Positions 17,611 through 27,106 of a stretch of 64,000 nt of DNA are shown piece after piece. The DNA is from Arthrobacter sp. MYb227. GTDB taxonomy: Bacteria > Actinomycetota > Actinomycetes > Actinomycetales > Micrococcaceae. The first letter of the stretch is position 1. Each line of letters begins with the position of its first letter. The notes under the pieces were generated by a model. That model was given only the letters and a program-made list of their open reading frames with translations, searched no databases and was not told the origin of the DNA. The stretch covers positions 434,001 to 498,000 of the forward strand of contig NZ_PCPT01000002.1 in the NCBI RefSeq assembly GCF_002975435.1, given 5' to 3'. Both the position numbers and the translations under genes were made by a program.

Positions 17611-18963
17611 ATGAAGAAACTCCTCATCGCGAACCGCGGCGAAATTGCGGTTCGCATCATCAACAGTGCCCGCTCATTGGGCATCGCCACCGTCGCAATC
17701 GCCAGCGAACCGGATGCCGAATCACTTGCCGCAAAGCTCGCCGATGAGCTAGTCATCGTGGGCCCGGCGCAAGCAGCAGCAAGCTACCTGAACCAGGAAG
17801 CGGTCATTAAAGCTGCTCTAGACACCGGAGCCGACGCGATCCACCCCGGATATGGGTTCCTTTCCGAGAACGCAGAGTTTGCTCGCGCGGTAGTAGCCGC
17901 CGGATTGATCTGGGTGGGTCCAGATGCCAACGCCATTGAACTGATGGGCAATAAGTCTCAAGCCCGTGAATCGGCCAAGAACGCAGGAGTTCCGGTACTT
18001 CCAGGAACCGAAGGCCCGCTGGCCGAGGGTGATGACGCGATCGCCTTGGCCCAAGAGATTGGTTACCCACTCGTCGTTAAGGCTTCTGCCGGCGGCGGTG
18101 GGCGCGGGATCCGCTTCGTCGAATCCGAATCTGAGCTTTTGGCAACCATTGAGATGGCTCAGGGTGAAGCCGGGGCAATCTTTGGCGATTCGGCAGTTTA
18201 TATGGAACGTTTTGTGCAGGATGCCCGCCACGTTGAGGTACAGATCCTCGGTGACGGAACCACATTCCTGCATCTGGGCGATCGGGACTGCTCCATGCAG
18301 CGACGTTCCCAGAAGGTCATCGAAGAAGCTCCTGCCCCATCACTGCCGGACGCCGTACGTGAAAAAATCCGTAGCTCTTCGGTGGAATTGGCTCGTGCGT
18401 GTGGCTATAGCGGTGCTGGAACCATCGAATTCCTCTATGATCCGGTACGTGAAGAGGCCGCATTCATTGAGATGAACACCCGGCTACAGGTTGAACACCC
18501 GATTACCGAAGCCATCACCGGAGTCGATCTGGTACGCGAGCAGCTGCTGATTGCCTCCACCGGCAAGACAACGCTGACCCAAGAAGATATTTCCTTTAGT
18601 GGGCATGCAATTGAAGCGCGAATTAGTGCCGAAGACCCCTTCAATAACTTCTTCCCAAGCCCGGGGACCATCACCAAGATGGACTGGGCCACCGGACCAG
18701 GCATTCGGGTTGACTCGGGATTTGCTGCCGGATCGGTGGTTGCTCCGTACTACGATTCCATGCTTGCCAAGCTGATTGTTCATGCGCCGACGCGCGATGA
18801 GGCAATTGAAGCGATGAACGCGGCCCTAGACGCCACCGTCATTGAGGGGATTAAGACAACTATCCCCATGCACCGAGCGTTGCTTGCTCGCCCGGAATTT
18901 GCTCAGGTAACCCATCATTCACGTTTCATTGAATCCACCCCCGACATTCTGGAGACAGCATGA
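17611..18963 (+). CDS. Biotin carboxylase (AccC-like)
   Basis: 450 residues, the standard length of a stand-alone AccC. MKKLLIANRGEIAVRII opens the N-terminal domain. HPGYGFLSENAEFA, KASAGGGGRGIRFV (glycine-rich ATP-grasp loop), DRDCSMQRRSQKVIEEAP and FIEMNTRLQVEHPITEAITGVDLV cover the ATP, bicarbonate and biotin sites. It carboxylates the biotin of the adjacent carrier. Its stop overlaps the start of pxpB by 4 bp (ATGA). Since no acyl-CoA carboxyltransferase is encoded here, the likely acceptor partners are PxpB and PxpC. Confidence 0.9.
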   Translation: MKKLLIANRGEIAVRIINSARSLGIATVAIASEPDAESLAAKLADELVIVGPAQAAASYLNQEAVIKAALDTGADAIHPGYGFLSENAEFARAVVAAGLIWVGPDANAIELMGNKSQARESAKNAGVPVLPGTEGPLAEGDDAIALAQEIGYPLVVKASAGGGGRGIRFVESESELLATIEMAQGEAGAIFGDSAVYMERFVQDARHVEVQILGDGTTFLHLGDRDCSMQRRSQKVIEEAPAPSLPDAVREKIRSSSVELARACGYSGAGTIEFLYDPVREEAAFIEMNTRLQVEHPITEAITGVDLVREQLLIASTGKTTLTQEDISFSGHAIEARISAEDPFNNFFPSPGTITKMDWATGPGIRVDSGFAAGSVVAPYYDSMLAKLIVHAPTRDEAIEAMNAALDATVIEGIKTTIPMHRALLARPEFAQVTHHSRFIESTPDILETA

Positions 18964-19865
18964 GCACCGTAGCCATTGGGCTGGGCCCGGCACGTTACAC
19001 CTGGGGCGGGGACGAAACCCTGTTCATCGAAGTTGCCGAAGCGATGTCACTCGAAGCAAACTTCAAGGTGATGGCCTTGGCCAAGGCCACGACTGCTACC
19101 GGTATCCAGGGCATCATTGATATTTGCCCCGCCAACGCTTCGCTCTTGATCCGTTTTAACCCGGATGTACTTGAGGCTTCAGTACTTGAAGCTACGGTTC
19201 GTGGACTCGAAGAAGGCTTGGGGGATATCTCCGAACACCGTCTGAGCACCCGAATCGTTGAAGTACCCGTGTGGTACCAAGATCTATTTACGTCCGAAGT
19301 CGAGGCGCGTTTTCGTGAAGGATTCCATCAGGAACCAAGCGGTACGGATTTGGATTATGCAGCCAAGGTCAACGGTCTGGCCGACGCTGCCGAATTCATC
19401 AAGCGGCACCATGAACAGCCGTGGATTGCCTCGATGGTTGGATTCGTCGCTGGGTTACCTTTCCTTTTCCAGCTTGTGGATATGGACAAACAACTCCAGG
19501 TCCCCAAATACCTGAGCCCACGTACCGATACGCCAAAGCTCACTGTCGGACACGGTGGTGCGTTTGGCTGCATCTATTCGGTGCGCGGCGCGGGTGGGTA
19601 TCAAATGTTTGGGGTGGCTGCCGCCCCGATCTTTGACCCTTCTCAAGGGTTGGCTGATTTTGAGGACTTCATGATCTTCTTCAAACCAGGAGACCTGGTG
19701 AAGTTCAAACCGGTCAGCGAGGCGGAATACGAAGCCATCCAACAGGAAGTTGCGGCAGGTACCTTCCGTTATCGTCAAGCATCGGTTGAGTTCTCGCTGG
19801 CCGATGCGCTGGCCGATCCGGAATCAAATAATAAGAAGATTATGGAGACTCTCGATGGCGTTTGA
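18960..19865 (+). CDS. pxpB: 5-oxoprolinase subunit PxpB / carboxyltransferase (KipI, AHS1 family)
   Basis: 301 residues with the allophanate hydrolase subunit 1 fold: FIEVAEAMSLEANFKVMALAK in the N-terminal half and FIKRHHEQPWIASMVGFVAGLPFLFQL, VPKYLSPRTDTPKLTVGHGGAFGCIYSVRGAGGYQMFG in the C-terminal half. It is longer than Bacillus KipI (about 240 residues), with an extended N-terminal part and a C-terminal tail of about 80 residues (PGDLVKFKPVSEAEYEAI). It overlaps accC by 4 bp and pxpC by 11 bp. AHS1 and AHS2 domains also occur as the carboxyltransferase of urea carboxylase, which is relevant to the biotin genes here. Confidence 0.85.
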   Translation: MSTVAIGLGPARYTWGGDETLFIEVAEAMSLEANFKVMALAKATTATGIQGIIDICPANASLLIRFNPDVLEASVLEATVRGLEEGLGDISEHRLSTRIVEVPVWYQDLFTSEVEARFREGFHQEPSGTDLDYAAKVNGLADAAEFIKRHHEQPWIASMVGFVAGLPFLFQLVDMDKQLQVPKYLSPRTDTPKLTVGHGGAFGCIYSVRGAGGYQMFGVAAAPIFDPSQGLADFEDFMIFFKPGDLVKFKPVSEAEYEAIQQEVAAGTFRYRQASVEFSLADALADPESNNKKIMETLDGV

Positions 19866-20829
19866 AATTAAGAACCCGGGCCTATCCACAACCGTCCAGG
19901 ACGAGGGGCGTACCGGATACTACGATGTTGGAATCCCGCAGGGCGGCTCCATGGACCAGTATTCTGCGGCCCTAGCCAATGCCTTGGTGGGTAATGATGC
20001 TTCGATGGCGGTTCTTGAATGCACCTATATGGGACCGATCTTCATTACCGATGTGCCGGCGGCGATCGCTGTGTCCGGCGCTCCGGTCATCGTGAAAGTT
20101 AATGGCACAGAAGTGCCCCAATGGGAACGAATCAGCCTAGAAGCCGGGGACGAAGTCTCTTTTGGCATTATTGCCGGTGGTACGCGATTCTATATTGCCG
20201 TGGCTGGTGGAATTGATGTCCCCGAAGTTCTGGGCAGCCGCTCCACCTATGTTCTCGGTGCCTTGGGCGGCTTCGAAGGCCGTAAGCTCGCTGCCGGAGA
20301 TGTGGTTCCGGTGGGAGTTTCTTCCGGAAACCTACCGGCAGGCCATCGCATGGCAGAAGAATTCCGCCCCGTGTTTGCAAAGGAGCAGCGGGTCCGGGTC
20401 ATCATGGGTCTCTACGATCACCGATTAACCGATGCCGGGCGTGCTTCTTTCTTGAACGAAGAATGGAAGCTGACGCCGGTAGCCGACCGTATGGGGTTAC
20501 GTTACGACGGACCCGGCGTTGAATGGAAGGAACGTGTGCAGCCCTTTGGTGCTGGCTCCGATCCCTCAAATATCGTTGACGCCGGATACGCCGTTGGCTC
20601 CATTCAAATCCCTGGTGGTACCCAGCCGATCATTCTGCACCGCGATGCGGTATCGGGCGGCGGTTATGCCATGGTTGCCACGGTGATCTCGGCGGATATG
20701 GATCTAGTGGCTCGGGCAGCACCAGGTACCGTGACGCACTTTGACGAAGTCACCATGGATGCTGCACTTGTCGCTAGACGCGCGTTGAAAGCACGAAGGA
20801 ACGCTGCAGTTGCTTCCCTTTCAAGCTAG
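19855..20829 (+). CDS. pxpC: 5-oxoprolinase subunit PxpC / carboxyltransferase (KipA, AHS2 family)
   Basis: 324 residues. FEIKNPGLSTTVQDEGRTGYYDVGIPQGGSMDQYSAALANALVGN is the classic start of the AHS2 family. FYIAVAGGIDVPEVLGSRSTYVLGALGGFEGR and RMGLRYDGPG follow, then VGSIQIPGGTQPIILHRDAVSGGGYAMVATVI. The ATG at 19855 (GGAG 9 bases upstream) lies inside pxpB, so translation is coupled. The frame is open further upstream to 19750, but that part is the pxpB shadow. It completes the PxpABC set. No dedicated transporter is encoded in the operon. Confidence 0.9.
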   Translation: MAFEIKNPGLSTTVQDEGRTGYYDVGIPQGGSMDQYSAALANALVGNDASMAVLECTYMGPIFITDVPAAIAVSGAPVIVKVNGTEVPQWERISLEAGDEVSFGIIAGGTRFYIAVAGGIDVPEVLGSRSTYVLGALGGFEGRKLAAGDVVPVGVSSGNLPAGHRMAEEFRPVFAKEQRVRVIMGLYDHRLTDAGRASFLNEEWKLTPVADRMGLRYDGPGVEWKERVQPFGAGSDPSNIVDAGYAVGSIQIPGGTQPIILHRDAVSGGGYAMVATVISADMDLVARAAPGTVTHFDEVTMDAALVARRALKARRNAAVASLSS

Positions 20830-21385
20830 CCCAAAGAACAGTTCAGCAGCTAAGAGATCATGAAGCACCCCCAACCTTCAAGCGCCCCCAGAGATCTCCC
20901 GCGGAAGACGACATGAAGAATTTGTTCGGCCTGCTGAACGATTAGTTTGTGGCGTGACCCGATTGAGAAATTTCGTTCAGGTGCGTTCCAACTCGGACCA
21001 CTAGTTGGTTATGAGAAGTTTCTGATCGGCTGACAATGTAGCTTGAAAATTAGGCAGGCACGGCTTCTGATGGACACGTTTTCTACCAGGTAAACGAATT
21101 GATCAAGTCAGCCGTGTCTGTCTGTCTGTCTGTCTGTCTTTTTCTTCTCATCGCGCCCATTTGGCCAGAGCAAACTTCTCAATCATTTGCCGAGGTTTGA
21201 TCGAAAGTTCTGCTGTTGTGTTCGCTTCCCACCTTTATGTACGCAACATGAATTTTAGGTTACGTAAGTGATTGAGGGGTTGAAACGAAAACCTGACTTG
21301 TGATTTTCTGTTCACCAACGGTAGGTGCGCATCCCTACGAGATGCACCCTCCGGGTAATTCACTGACCTCTTCAGGAGACCACGA
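20830..21385. other. Gene-poor stretch, 556 bp, with a tetranucleotide run
   Basis: No convincing gene. It holds a 9-bp inverted repeat (GTTCAGCAG 20841-20849 with CTGCTGAAC 20931-20939), an imperfect inverted repeat around 21056-21066 and 21110-21120, and the TGTC run listed separately. The last 100 bases should contain the promoter of the TspO-like gene. Confidence 0.5.
21115..21138. repeat. Tetranucleotide tandem repeat (TGTC)6
   Basis: Six perfect TGTC units followed by a T-run, about 247 bp upstream of the TspO-like gene. Perfect tetranucleotide runs of this length slip readily, so copy number may vary between isolates. No open frame runs through it. Confidence 0.9.
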
Positions 21386-22192
21386 ATGCACACAACGCGT
21401 GAAGCCCCACTGACAATTCCCCTCGCCGTCGCGATTGCCGTGGCGATAGCTATTCTTGGTGCATTCGTAGGCAGCGGCGCCCTGGGTGGAACCGCAGTCA
21501 ACGAGGCTGCAGATGGATGGCTAGGCGCGGACGCGACATTGCTCGCTCCTGCCGGGTCTGCCTTTAGTATCTGGAGTGTCATCTACTTAGGCCTTGCGGT
21601 GTATGCGGTGTGGCAGCTATTGCCCGCAGCCCGTCGCTCGAATCTGCAAGCTCGTGTACGGGTGCTTTGCGCGGCGAGCGCCGTGCTCAATGCCCTGTGG
21701 ATCGGATCGATCCAGCTTGGCTGGCTGGGGATCAGCGTGGTGGTGATGCTGCTGCTTTTGCTCACACTCATCCTTATTTTTCGAGTGCTCGCGCAGAGCA
21801 AGGTGCAGCACACCTTCGAACGATGGATCATGTGGCTGACCTTTGGACCCTACTTGGGGTGGGTCAGCGTGGCAACGCTTGCAAATATTGCTGCCTGGCT
21901 TTCTTCTCTGGGAATTTCAGCGACTTACTGGTGGTCCCAACCGGCGGCCGTGGTGCTGCTGATGGTTGCTACGTTGATCGGTGCCGCCAGTGTGCTCTCT
22001 TCGAGCGGAAAGATTTCCATGGCGATGGCCATGGTCTGGGGAATCGCTTGGATCGGGGTGGGGCGCAGCGAAGGCGAATCGGCATCGGGACTTGTATCGG
22101 TCAGCGCCTATATCCTCGCCGCACTGTTGCTGTTCTTTGCCCTAGCAAGTGCGTGGCGCCTGCGCGTTCGTGCGGCACCCAGCGTTAGCTGA
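21386..22192 (+). CDS. TspO/MBR-related tryptophan-rich membrane protein
   Basis: 268 residues with about 7 hydrophobic segments. LLAPAGSAFSIWSVIYLGLAVYAVWQLLP (about residues 51-79) is the recognisable TspO-type block, and FGPYLGWVSVATLANIAAWL with a later WW pair matches the second half. It is longer than the 5-helix TspO core (about 160 residues), with an added C-terminal set of helices, as in the longer actinobacterial relatives. TspO proteins bind tetrapyrroles and act in stress responses. The function of the long form is not settled. Confidence 0.75.
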   Translation: MHTTREAPLTIPLAVAIAVAIAILGAFVGSGALGGTAVNEAADGWLGADATLLAPAGSAFSIWSVIYLGLAVYAVWQLLPAARRSNLQARVRVLCAASAVLNALWIGSIQLGWLGISVVVMLLLLLTLILIFRVLAQSKVQHTFERWIMWLTFGPYLGWVSVATLANIAAWLSSLGISATYWWSQPAAVVLLMVATLIGAASVLSSSGKISMAMAMVWGIAWIGVGRSEGESASGLVSVSAYILAALLLFFALASAWRLRVRAAPSVS

Positions 22193-22302
22193 TTCACGGT
22201 TGCCCCCCCAGTGCACTGCGCGGGGCACAACGGAGTACAGCGAAAGGTCTTACCTAGCAGGTGCTTATGTCGCCGTTTGATAGGACAAGCCGGCGGGTGT
22301 CA

Positions 22303-24825
22303 TCAGTCGGCGCGGCGCATGGCCGCCAGCAGCAGCCGGGCACGCCCGGCAATATCCGTATCTCGTACGGCCAGCACCGAGACCAGATACTCGAGCCGCT
22401 CGATCTGCAACAGGTAGTCGCCTCCGAGCCGTTGGTTCAACGGGCGGGAAGCAAGCTCCTCGGCCATGCGCCAGGCCAAGGCGAGCGCACTTTCGAAAAG
22501 CCGTTGGTCGGCTTCGGCCGCCTGCGGCAGCGCGCCTTGCTGCGCCACGAGCACCGCATTGAGTCGCGAATCATCAAGCCCGATCGCCAGTGCTTCGAGT
22601 TCCGTGCGCGCCGTGCGCAATCTGGCTGCGCCCTTGCCAAAGCGGCCCAGCCGCATCGACATGCTGCCGCCGTAGCGCAGTACCTGATAGCCGATAAACA
22701 AGAGCAGCACGAAGGCCGGGAATAGGAACCAGAACAAGGCATCCAGTGGGAAATCGGGTTCCCTGTAGTTGTTTTCCTGCAGCCCTATCGATAGCCCCTT
22801 CAGGGCATAGACCACTGCTTGCTCGGGGCTGTGCTCGAGCTGGATCAGGTTGGTGTTCCAATCGAACCGCTTTAGCCAGGTGGTTTCGCCGGAATACACC
22901 TCTCCGGTCATCCGCACCGGGACGATGGTGTACCCGTTGTTGAAGAACCACACGGGAACCAGCGCGTGTCCGGGCGGTAATTCTCCGGTGAGTGGATCAA
23001 CCAGTTCGGGGTGCTGGGCCTTGATGTCCCACATGGCCTCCAGCAATACGTGAGGCTCAAAGCGGATGCTCGCGTACGGGTCGTTGGGGTTCTGATCCTT
23101 GGTAAGCACCCGGGGGTCGCGACTGAGCCCCAGATCCTCCTCGGCATCCCGGGGCACCACCGTGACCTGTAGATCCTCGGTGAAATTGTCCTGAAAGTCG
23201 CGGCGGATTATTTCCTCATCGAACCTGCTGCCATCGGGGACAAAGTGCAGCCCCTGCAACTGTTTGTCTCCGGTCAGTGCGGTTCCGGAACCGTCTTCGA
23301 GGATAACGATGACGATGGCGCTCAGGAAGGCCGCAACCAGCACCATGGCCGTTCCACCGAGCACCTTCGCTCCCCGGCGGATACCCGTGCGCAGTGCCGG
23401 ATTCACCGGGGAGCCGTGGTGCTTGGGAGCCGGGGCATCATCGAATTCCGGTAGTCTTCCGAACGCTTCGCGAGCCGTTGCATTGGCGACATCAAGTGCA
23501 GTGCGGGCCTGCCACGAGCCCTGCGGGTTCAGCCCAAGGGTGGCCCGTAAAACACTCAGGTCCTCGGCGGGACGTGGGTTCACGGCAGGCCTACGCGGCA
23601 GCATGCGGCGCAGCTTCCGCGAGATAGCATGTGCCTGTCGCTTGAGCACGTTCTCGGCGCGATCCCAGCTGCGCACCGCATGCGCGGAACTTCCGTTTTC
23701 GCCGGTGCTTGCGGCAAGCAGGGTGTCCAGGGCGGATTCCAGATCGGCGATGATCCCCGGATCGATGACGCTCCCGGGCGCCGCGCGCAGGCGCACCAAT
23801 AGTTCCCGGGTGGCAAAGGATAGTGGCGCTGCCAAACGTTGGAAAGTGGACTCTGCGCCGAAGCGGCCGATGACCGCACCGGCACCCATCACCGCGTCGG
23901 CCGAGGCCGCCAGTCGCGTGAGGCTTGCTTCAAACCGTTCGAGCCGCTTGGCCGTTGCTTGCGTCATCCCGCTGGAGCGCTCGTAGAGGGCTGCGGCGAC
24001 CGACTGCTCGGTGCGCGCCAGTTCCAGCGATGTCGTGCGCACCTTCTCCCAAGCGGTGGTGAAACCGGTCGGCCGTTGTTCCTCCTCGATGGCCAGGTAG
24101 GTGACTTCGAGGGCTTCGAGTTCCAGGACGATGCCGGCCAGCTGACGTTGGGCTGTGGTGAGCCGGCGGAAGCGTGCCTCCCAGCGGGAGCGGCGGCCCA
24201 GCGCCTTCGATAGGGTGAACGCGGTGAGCAGCAGGCCCAGGGCCGTGCCCATGATCCACGGTAGGGGTGATCGAGGTGGTCCGTCATCAAGCTGCAGGGC
24301 CGCTTCCCGTGCGGCGGCAATCACGGCAAGCGGTCCGTGGCCGAGGCCCACGTTGACTTGGTAAGCGTCGTGAATGTCTTGGCCCGCAGCCACGTCTTGG
24401 GCCCGATCCTTGAAGTAGGGGCGGATTGCCGCCTTGCCGCTGGCCTGGTCCCGGCGGATTGCCTCGGAGGTGTCATCCTCCGTGGCACGCTGCGCCAGCT
24501 GGGTGCTCAGCAGAATATCGGTATCGGGGGCGAGGTTCCCTTGCTGTTCGGCAAGACTTAGCGTCCTGTCGGTGACCCGCAACGTGAGCGGTTTCCAAGA
24601 CGCGACCGGCTCCTTGAGCGCGGCTTGTGCGGTTTGTTGCGAAATGTTCCACGGCTGCTGGCCCTCGACAATGATCCGGATCTCTGCCGATGGATGCGCG
24701 GTGACGGCCACCAGACCGGTGATCCCGAACATCAGGGTGGCGGTGCCCAGCAGGATCGGAAGCCAGGGCAAGCCGAAGTTCGGCTTGCTGCGGACACGTT
24801 TCAGCTGTGTGGAATGACTACTCAT
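22303..24825 (-). CDS. Large membrane protein of unknown function (DUF5129-like)
   Basis: 840 residues. Transmembrane segments are visible at about residues 18-40 (LPWLPILLGTATLMFGITGLVAV), 185-205, 505-530 (GGTAMVLVAAFLSAIVIVIL) and near 735 (ALFWFLFPAFVLLLFIGYQVL). The stretch between the second and third is long, Ala/Leu/Glu/Arg-rich and probably helical (about residues 215-430). The 530-720 part is predicted to be outside the membrane, with WFFNNGYTIVPVRMTGEVYSGE. It resembles DUF5129 proteins of Arthrobacter relatives, from memory only. The start at ATG 24825 lacks a strong ribosome site, so an upstream start near 24936 cannot be excluded. Confidence 0.7.
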   Translation of the reverse strand: MSSHSTQLKRVRSKPNFGLPWLPILLGTATLMFGITGLVAVTAHPSAEIRIIVEGQQPWNISQQTAQAALKEPVASWKPLTLRVTDRTLSLAEQQGNLAPDTDILLSTQLAQRATEDDTSEAIRRDQASGKAAIRPYFKDRAQDVAAGQDIHDAYQVNVGLGHGPLAVIAAAREAALQLDDGPPRSPLPWIMGTALGLLLTAFTLSKALGRRSRWEARFRRLTTAQRQLAGIVLELEALEVTYLAIEEEQRPTGFTTAWEKVRTTSLELARTEQSVAAALYERSSGMTQATAKRLERFEASLTRLAASADAVMGAGAVIGRFGAESTFQRLAAPLSFATRELLVRLRAAPGSVIDPGIIADLESALDTLLAASTGENGSSAHAVRSWDRAENVLKRQAHAISRKLRRMLPRRPAVNPRPAEDLSVLRATLGLNPQGSWQARTALDVANATAREAFGRLPEFDDAPAPKHHGSPVNPALRTGIRRGAKVLGGTAMVLVAAFLSAIVIVILEDGSGTALTGDKQLQGLHFVPDGSRFDEEIIRRDFQDNFTEDLQVTVVPRDAEEDLGLSRDPRVLTKDQNPNDPYASIRFEPHVLLEAMWDIKAQHPELVDPLTGELPPGHALVPVWFFNNGYTIVPVRMTGEVYSGETTWLKRFDWNTNLIQLEHSPEQAVVYALKGLSIGLQENNYREPDFPLDALFWFLFPAFVLLLFIGYQVLRYGGSMSMRLGRFGKGAARLRTARTELEALAIGLDDSRLNAVLVAQQGALPQAAEADQRLFESALALAWRMAEELASRPLNQRLGGDYLLQIERLEYLVSVLAVRDTDIAGRARLLLAAMRRAD

Positions 24826-24954
24826 CGACTCGTTCGGCAGTTCTCGGGTGGCATACGGTGGAACAAGCACCAATTCTAACGACTCTGGAATAAGCGCCAG
24901 ACGGTACCCTCGCCCCCATGGGTGCCCGGCTGGCACCGGCGTTAGGGTTAGCCC

Positions 24955-25415
24955 ATGAATAAGGAAAAGCAGCTGCGGGCAGTTCTGGCCGACGGTACCG
25001 GCGCACGGCGGGCCCGTCCTGTTGCTGCATGCCTAGGGAGACTCGCGCGGATCCTCCAGCGGAGACTATATTGCCCAGCAAGTGGCGGTAACCGCACCGG
25101 ATCGCGTGGCGGGGCTGGTGCTGGTCGGTTCACCGCTTAGCCTCCAGCGGCGGCCGGACTTCGCCGATGAGGTCGATCGCCTCGTGGATCCGGTGGATCC
25201 TCACTGGGTTCGCCGCTCGCTGTCCTGGTTTCCCTGTTTCGACCCCGGTGCCCTGCATGGCACCTCGAGGAGCGGATCCGCGACGGCGCAAAGATACCGG
25301 CGCACGGTGTGGATCGCGACGCGTGCTCTACCCGAACACCGGCCACCTGGTCCTCTGGGAACAAGCGGGGCGCATCGCCACGGATCTTGCGGCATTCCTG
25401 GCAACTCTGGAGTAG
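24955..25415 (+). pseudogene. Decayed alpha/beta hydrolase gene
   Basis: The frame reads GPVLLLHA-stop-GDSRGSSSGDYIAQQVAVTAPDRVAGLVLVGSP, where intact relatives have HAWGDSR. The TAG at 25034-25036 therefore replaces a Trp codon (TGG). Further on, the frame holds until SLSWFPCF near 25240, after which a large part of the lid and core is missing. The C-terminal piece LYPNTGHLVLWEQAGRIATDLAAFLATLE appears in another frame, ending at 25415. A nonsense mutation, an internal deletion and a frameshift together mean it cannot make a working hydrolase. Confidence 0.75.
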
Positions 25416-25449
25416 GTCCCGCCTAGCCGCGCAGCTCCAAAGCAACGCA

Positions 25450-25485
25450 AAACGCCCGATCGAAAAAAATCTCGGCCGGGCGTTT
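25450..25485. terminator. Intrinsic terminator
   Basis: AAACGCCCG (25450-25458) pairs with CGGGCGTTT (25477-25485), with A-runs to the left. It lies directly after the flotillin gene stop on the minus strand. Confidence 0.75.
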
Positions 25486-25496
25486 GAGGAGCAACT

Positions 25497-27101
25497 TTAG
25501 TTCTGTTCGAACAAGGGGTTTTCGTTCGTGGCATCGAGTGAGTCCAGAGACGTCTCGTTCTTCGTCGCTACCGACGTTGCCTGACCGCCGAGCAGACCCG
25601 AAAGTACCTCGCCAAGATCCACACCTGAACCGGCCTTGAGCATTGCCAGGCCCTCGGTGACAATCTTGTTTGCCTGCTTGACGGCATCGGAGGCACCATC
25701 GGAGCTGATCACCGTGTAGCTATCGATGCCAGAGACGGCATCCGAGCTGGCCTTGACGATTTCCGGCAGGGCACTGATGGCCAGGAACGCGAGGCTGGCG
25801 TCGGTGTGGCCGGTCAGTGCCAGAGCCTTAGCATCTTCTGCCTTGGCCGTTGCTTCACCAATGGCGGCAATGGAAGCGCCCTCGGCTTCACCGCGCAGAC
25901 GAATCGCATCGGCCTCGGCCTTGGCATTGTATTCAACCGCGGTTGCCTCGGCCTTGGCCTGCAGTTCCACGGCCGTGGCCTGGCCTTGGGCACGGAAGAC
26001 CTCGGCGTTCTTCGAGGCTTCCGCCTCCACGTTCTGGGCCGCGGCGCGAGCCTCGGCATCGGCGATGGATGCACGCTTGGCACCATCGGCCTCGATGGCC
26101 TTGGACTCGGAGCGTGCCGTTGCATTAAAGACGTCGGCATCGCGCTTGGCCTGGGCCTCGGTACGCAGCTTATAGGCCTGGGCATCGGCGGGCTTGTGCA
26201 CCTCGATGTCCAAGCGTTCCTGCTCTACCAAGGCCTTTTCTGCCAGCGCCTTGCGCTCGAGTTCTGCAACTAGGACGTCCTGCTCGGCCTTGGCCAGCTC
26301 ATGGGCGGAGCTAGCGATGGCAGCTGCACGGTCTTCCTCGGCCTTAAACTCTGACTTCTTGATCGCGAGGTCGCGAGCCAGGGCCGCGGTGGCACCTTCC
26401 TGCTCAATGCGCGCGGCTTCCGATTCCTGGAAGGCCTTGGAGGTGGCAACGCGGGCCTCGCGCTTGGCGCGTTCCAGGCCCGGCTTGCCAACTTCCTCGA
26501 GGTAGTCGATGACGGTTGGCTTATTGTCCGGGCCCACCACGGTGCGCGACGGGGTACTCACCGAGGAAATATTAAAGGCATCGATCTGGATACCCTGTTC
26601 GGCGAACTGGGTGACAGCCGATTCCAGAGACTGGTCCTGGAATTCCTTGCGGTTGTTGTTCGCATCCTCGACCGACATGGCCGAGACAATGCCGCGCAGC
26701 ACGCCTTCTGCGGATTTGGTGACCGAGGCGTTGAGATCTTCCTTCGAGTGGGTGAGGAAGCGCTGGACGGCCTTGCTCATGCCCTCCACGGAGTCGTCGA
26801 ACTTGAAGTTCAGGCTGGCGGTGACCGAGGTGGTGATGAAGTTCTTATCCACGCCTTCGACGGCAAGCTCCACCTGGCGCTGCTCGAGGGACATGATGTA
26901 CTTCTGGTGAATGACGGGCAGGAACAGCACGATGCCCTTGGTGAATATTTGTACCTGGCCTTTGGCACCCTTACCAGCGCGGATGACCGCCTGGTTGGGT
27001 GCGACCGTGACAAGACGCGTTGTTGCGTACCAGATGAGGGCTACGAGGACGACGATGATCGCTACGACGGCTATTACCGTTCCGCTTGGGGCAAAATCCA
27101 T
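25497..27101 (-). CDS. Flotillin-like SPFH-domain protein
   Basis: 534 residues. One membrane segment lies at residues 8-26 (TVIAVVAIIVVLVALIWYA). The SPFH/band-7 domain spans about residues 30-215 (VAPNQAVIRAGKGAKG, VDKNFITTSVTASLNFKF, LRGIVSAMSVEDANNNRKEFQDQ, IDAFNISSVS). Residues 215-450 are a long Ala/Glu-rich coiled coil with many EA repeats, the flotillin domain that drives oligomer formation. Flotillins organise membrane microdomains. The upstream NfeD-like gene, 5 bp away, is the usual partner. Confidence 0.9.
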   Translation of the reverse strand: MDFAPSGTVIAVVAIIVVLVALIWYATTRLVTVAPNQAVIRAGKGAKGQVQIFTKGIVLFLPVIHQKYIMSLEQRQVELAVEGVDKNFITTSVTASLNFKFDDSVEGMSKAVQRFLTHSKEDLNASVTKSAEGVLRGIVSAMSVEDANNNRKEFQDQSLESAVTQFAEQGIQIDAFNISSVSTPSRTVVGPDNKPTVIDYLEEVGKPGLERAKREARVATSKAFQESEAARIEQEGATAALARDLAIKKSEFKAEEDRAAAIASSAHELAKAEQDVLVAELERKALAEKALVEQERLDIEVHKPADAQAYKLRTEAQAKRDADVFNATARSESKAIEADGAKRASIADAEARAAAQNVEAEASKNAEVFRAQGQATAVELQAKAEATAVEYNAKAEADAIRLRGEAEGASIAAIGEATAKAEDAKALALTGHTDASLAFLAISALPEIVKASSDAVSGIDSYTVISSDGASDAVKQANKIVTEGLAMLKAGSGVDLGEVLSGLLGGQATSVATKNETSLDSLDATNENPLFEQN

Positions 27102-27106
27102 GGGGG

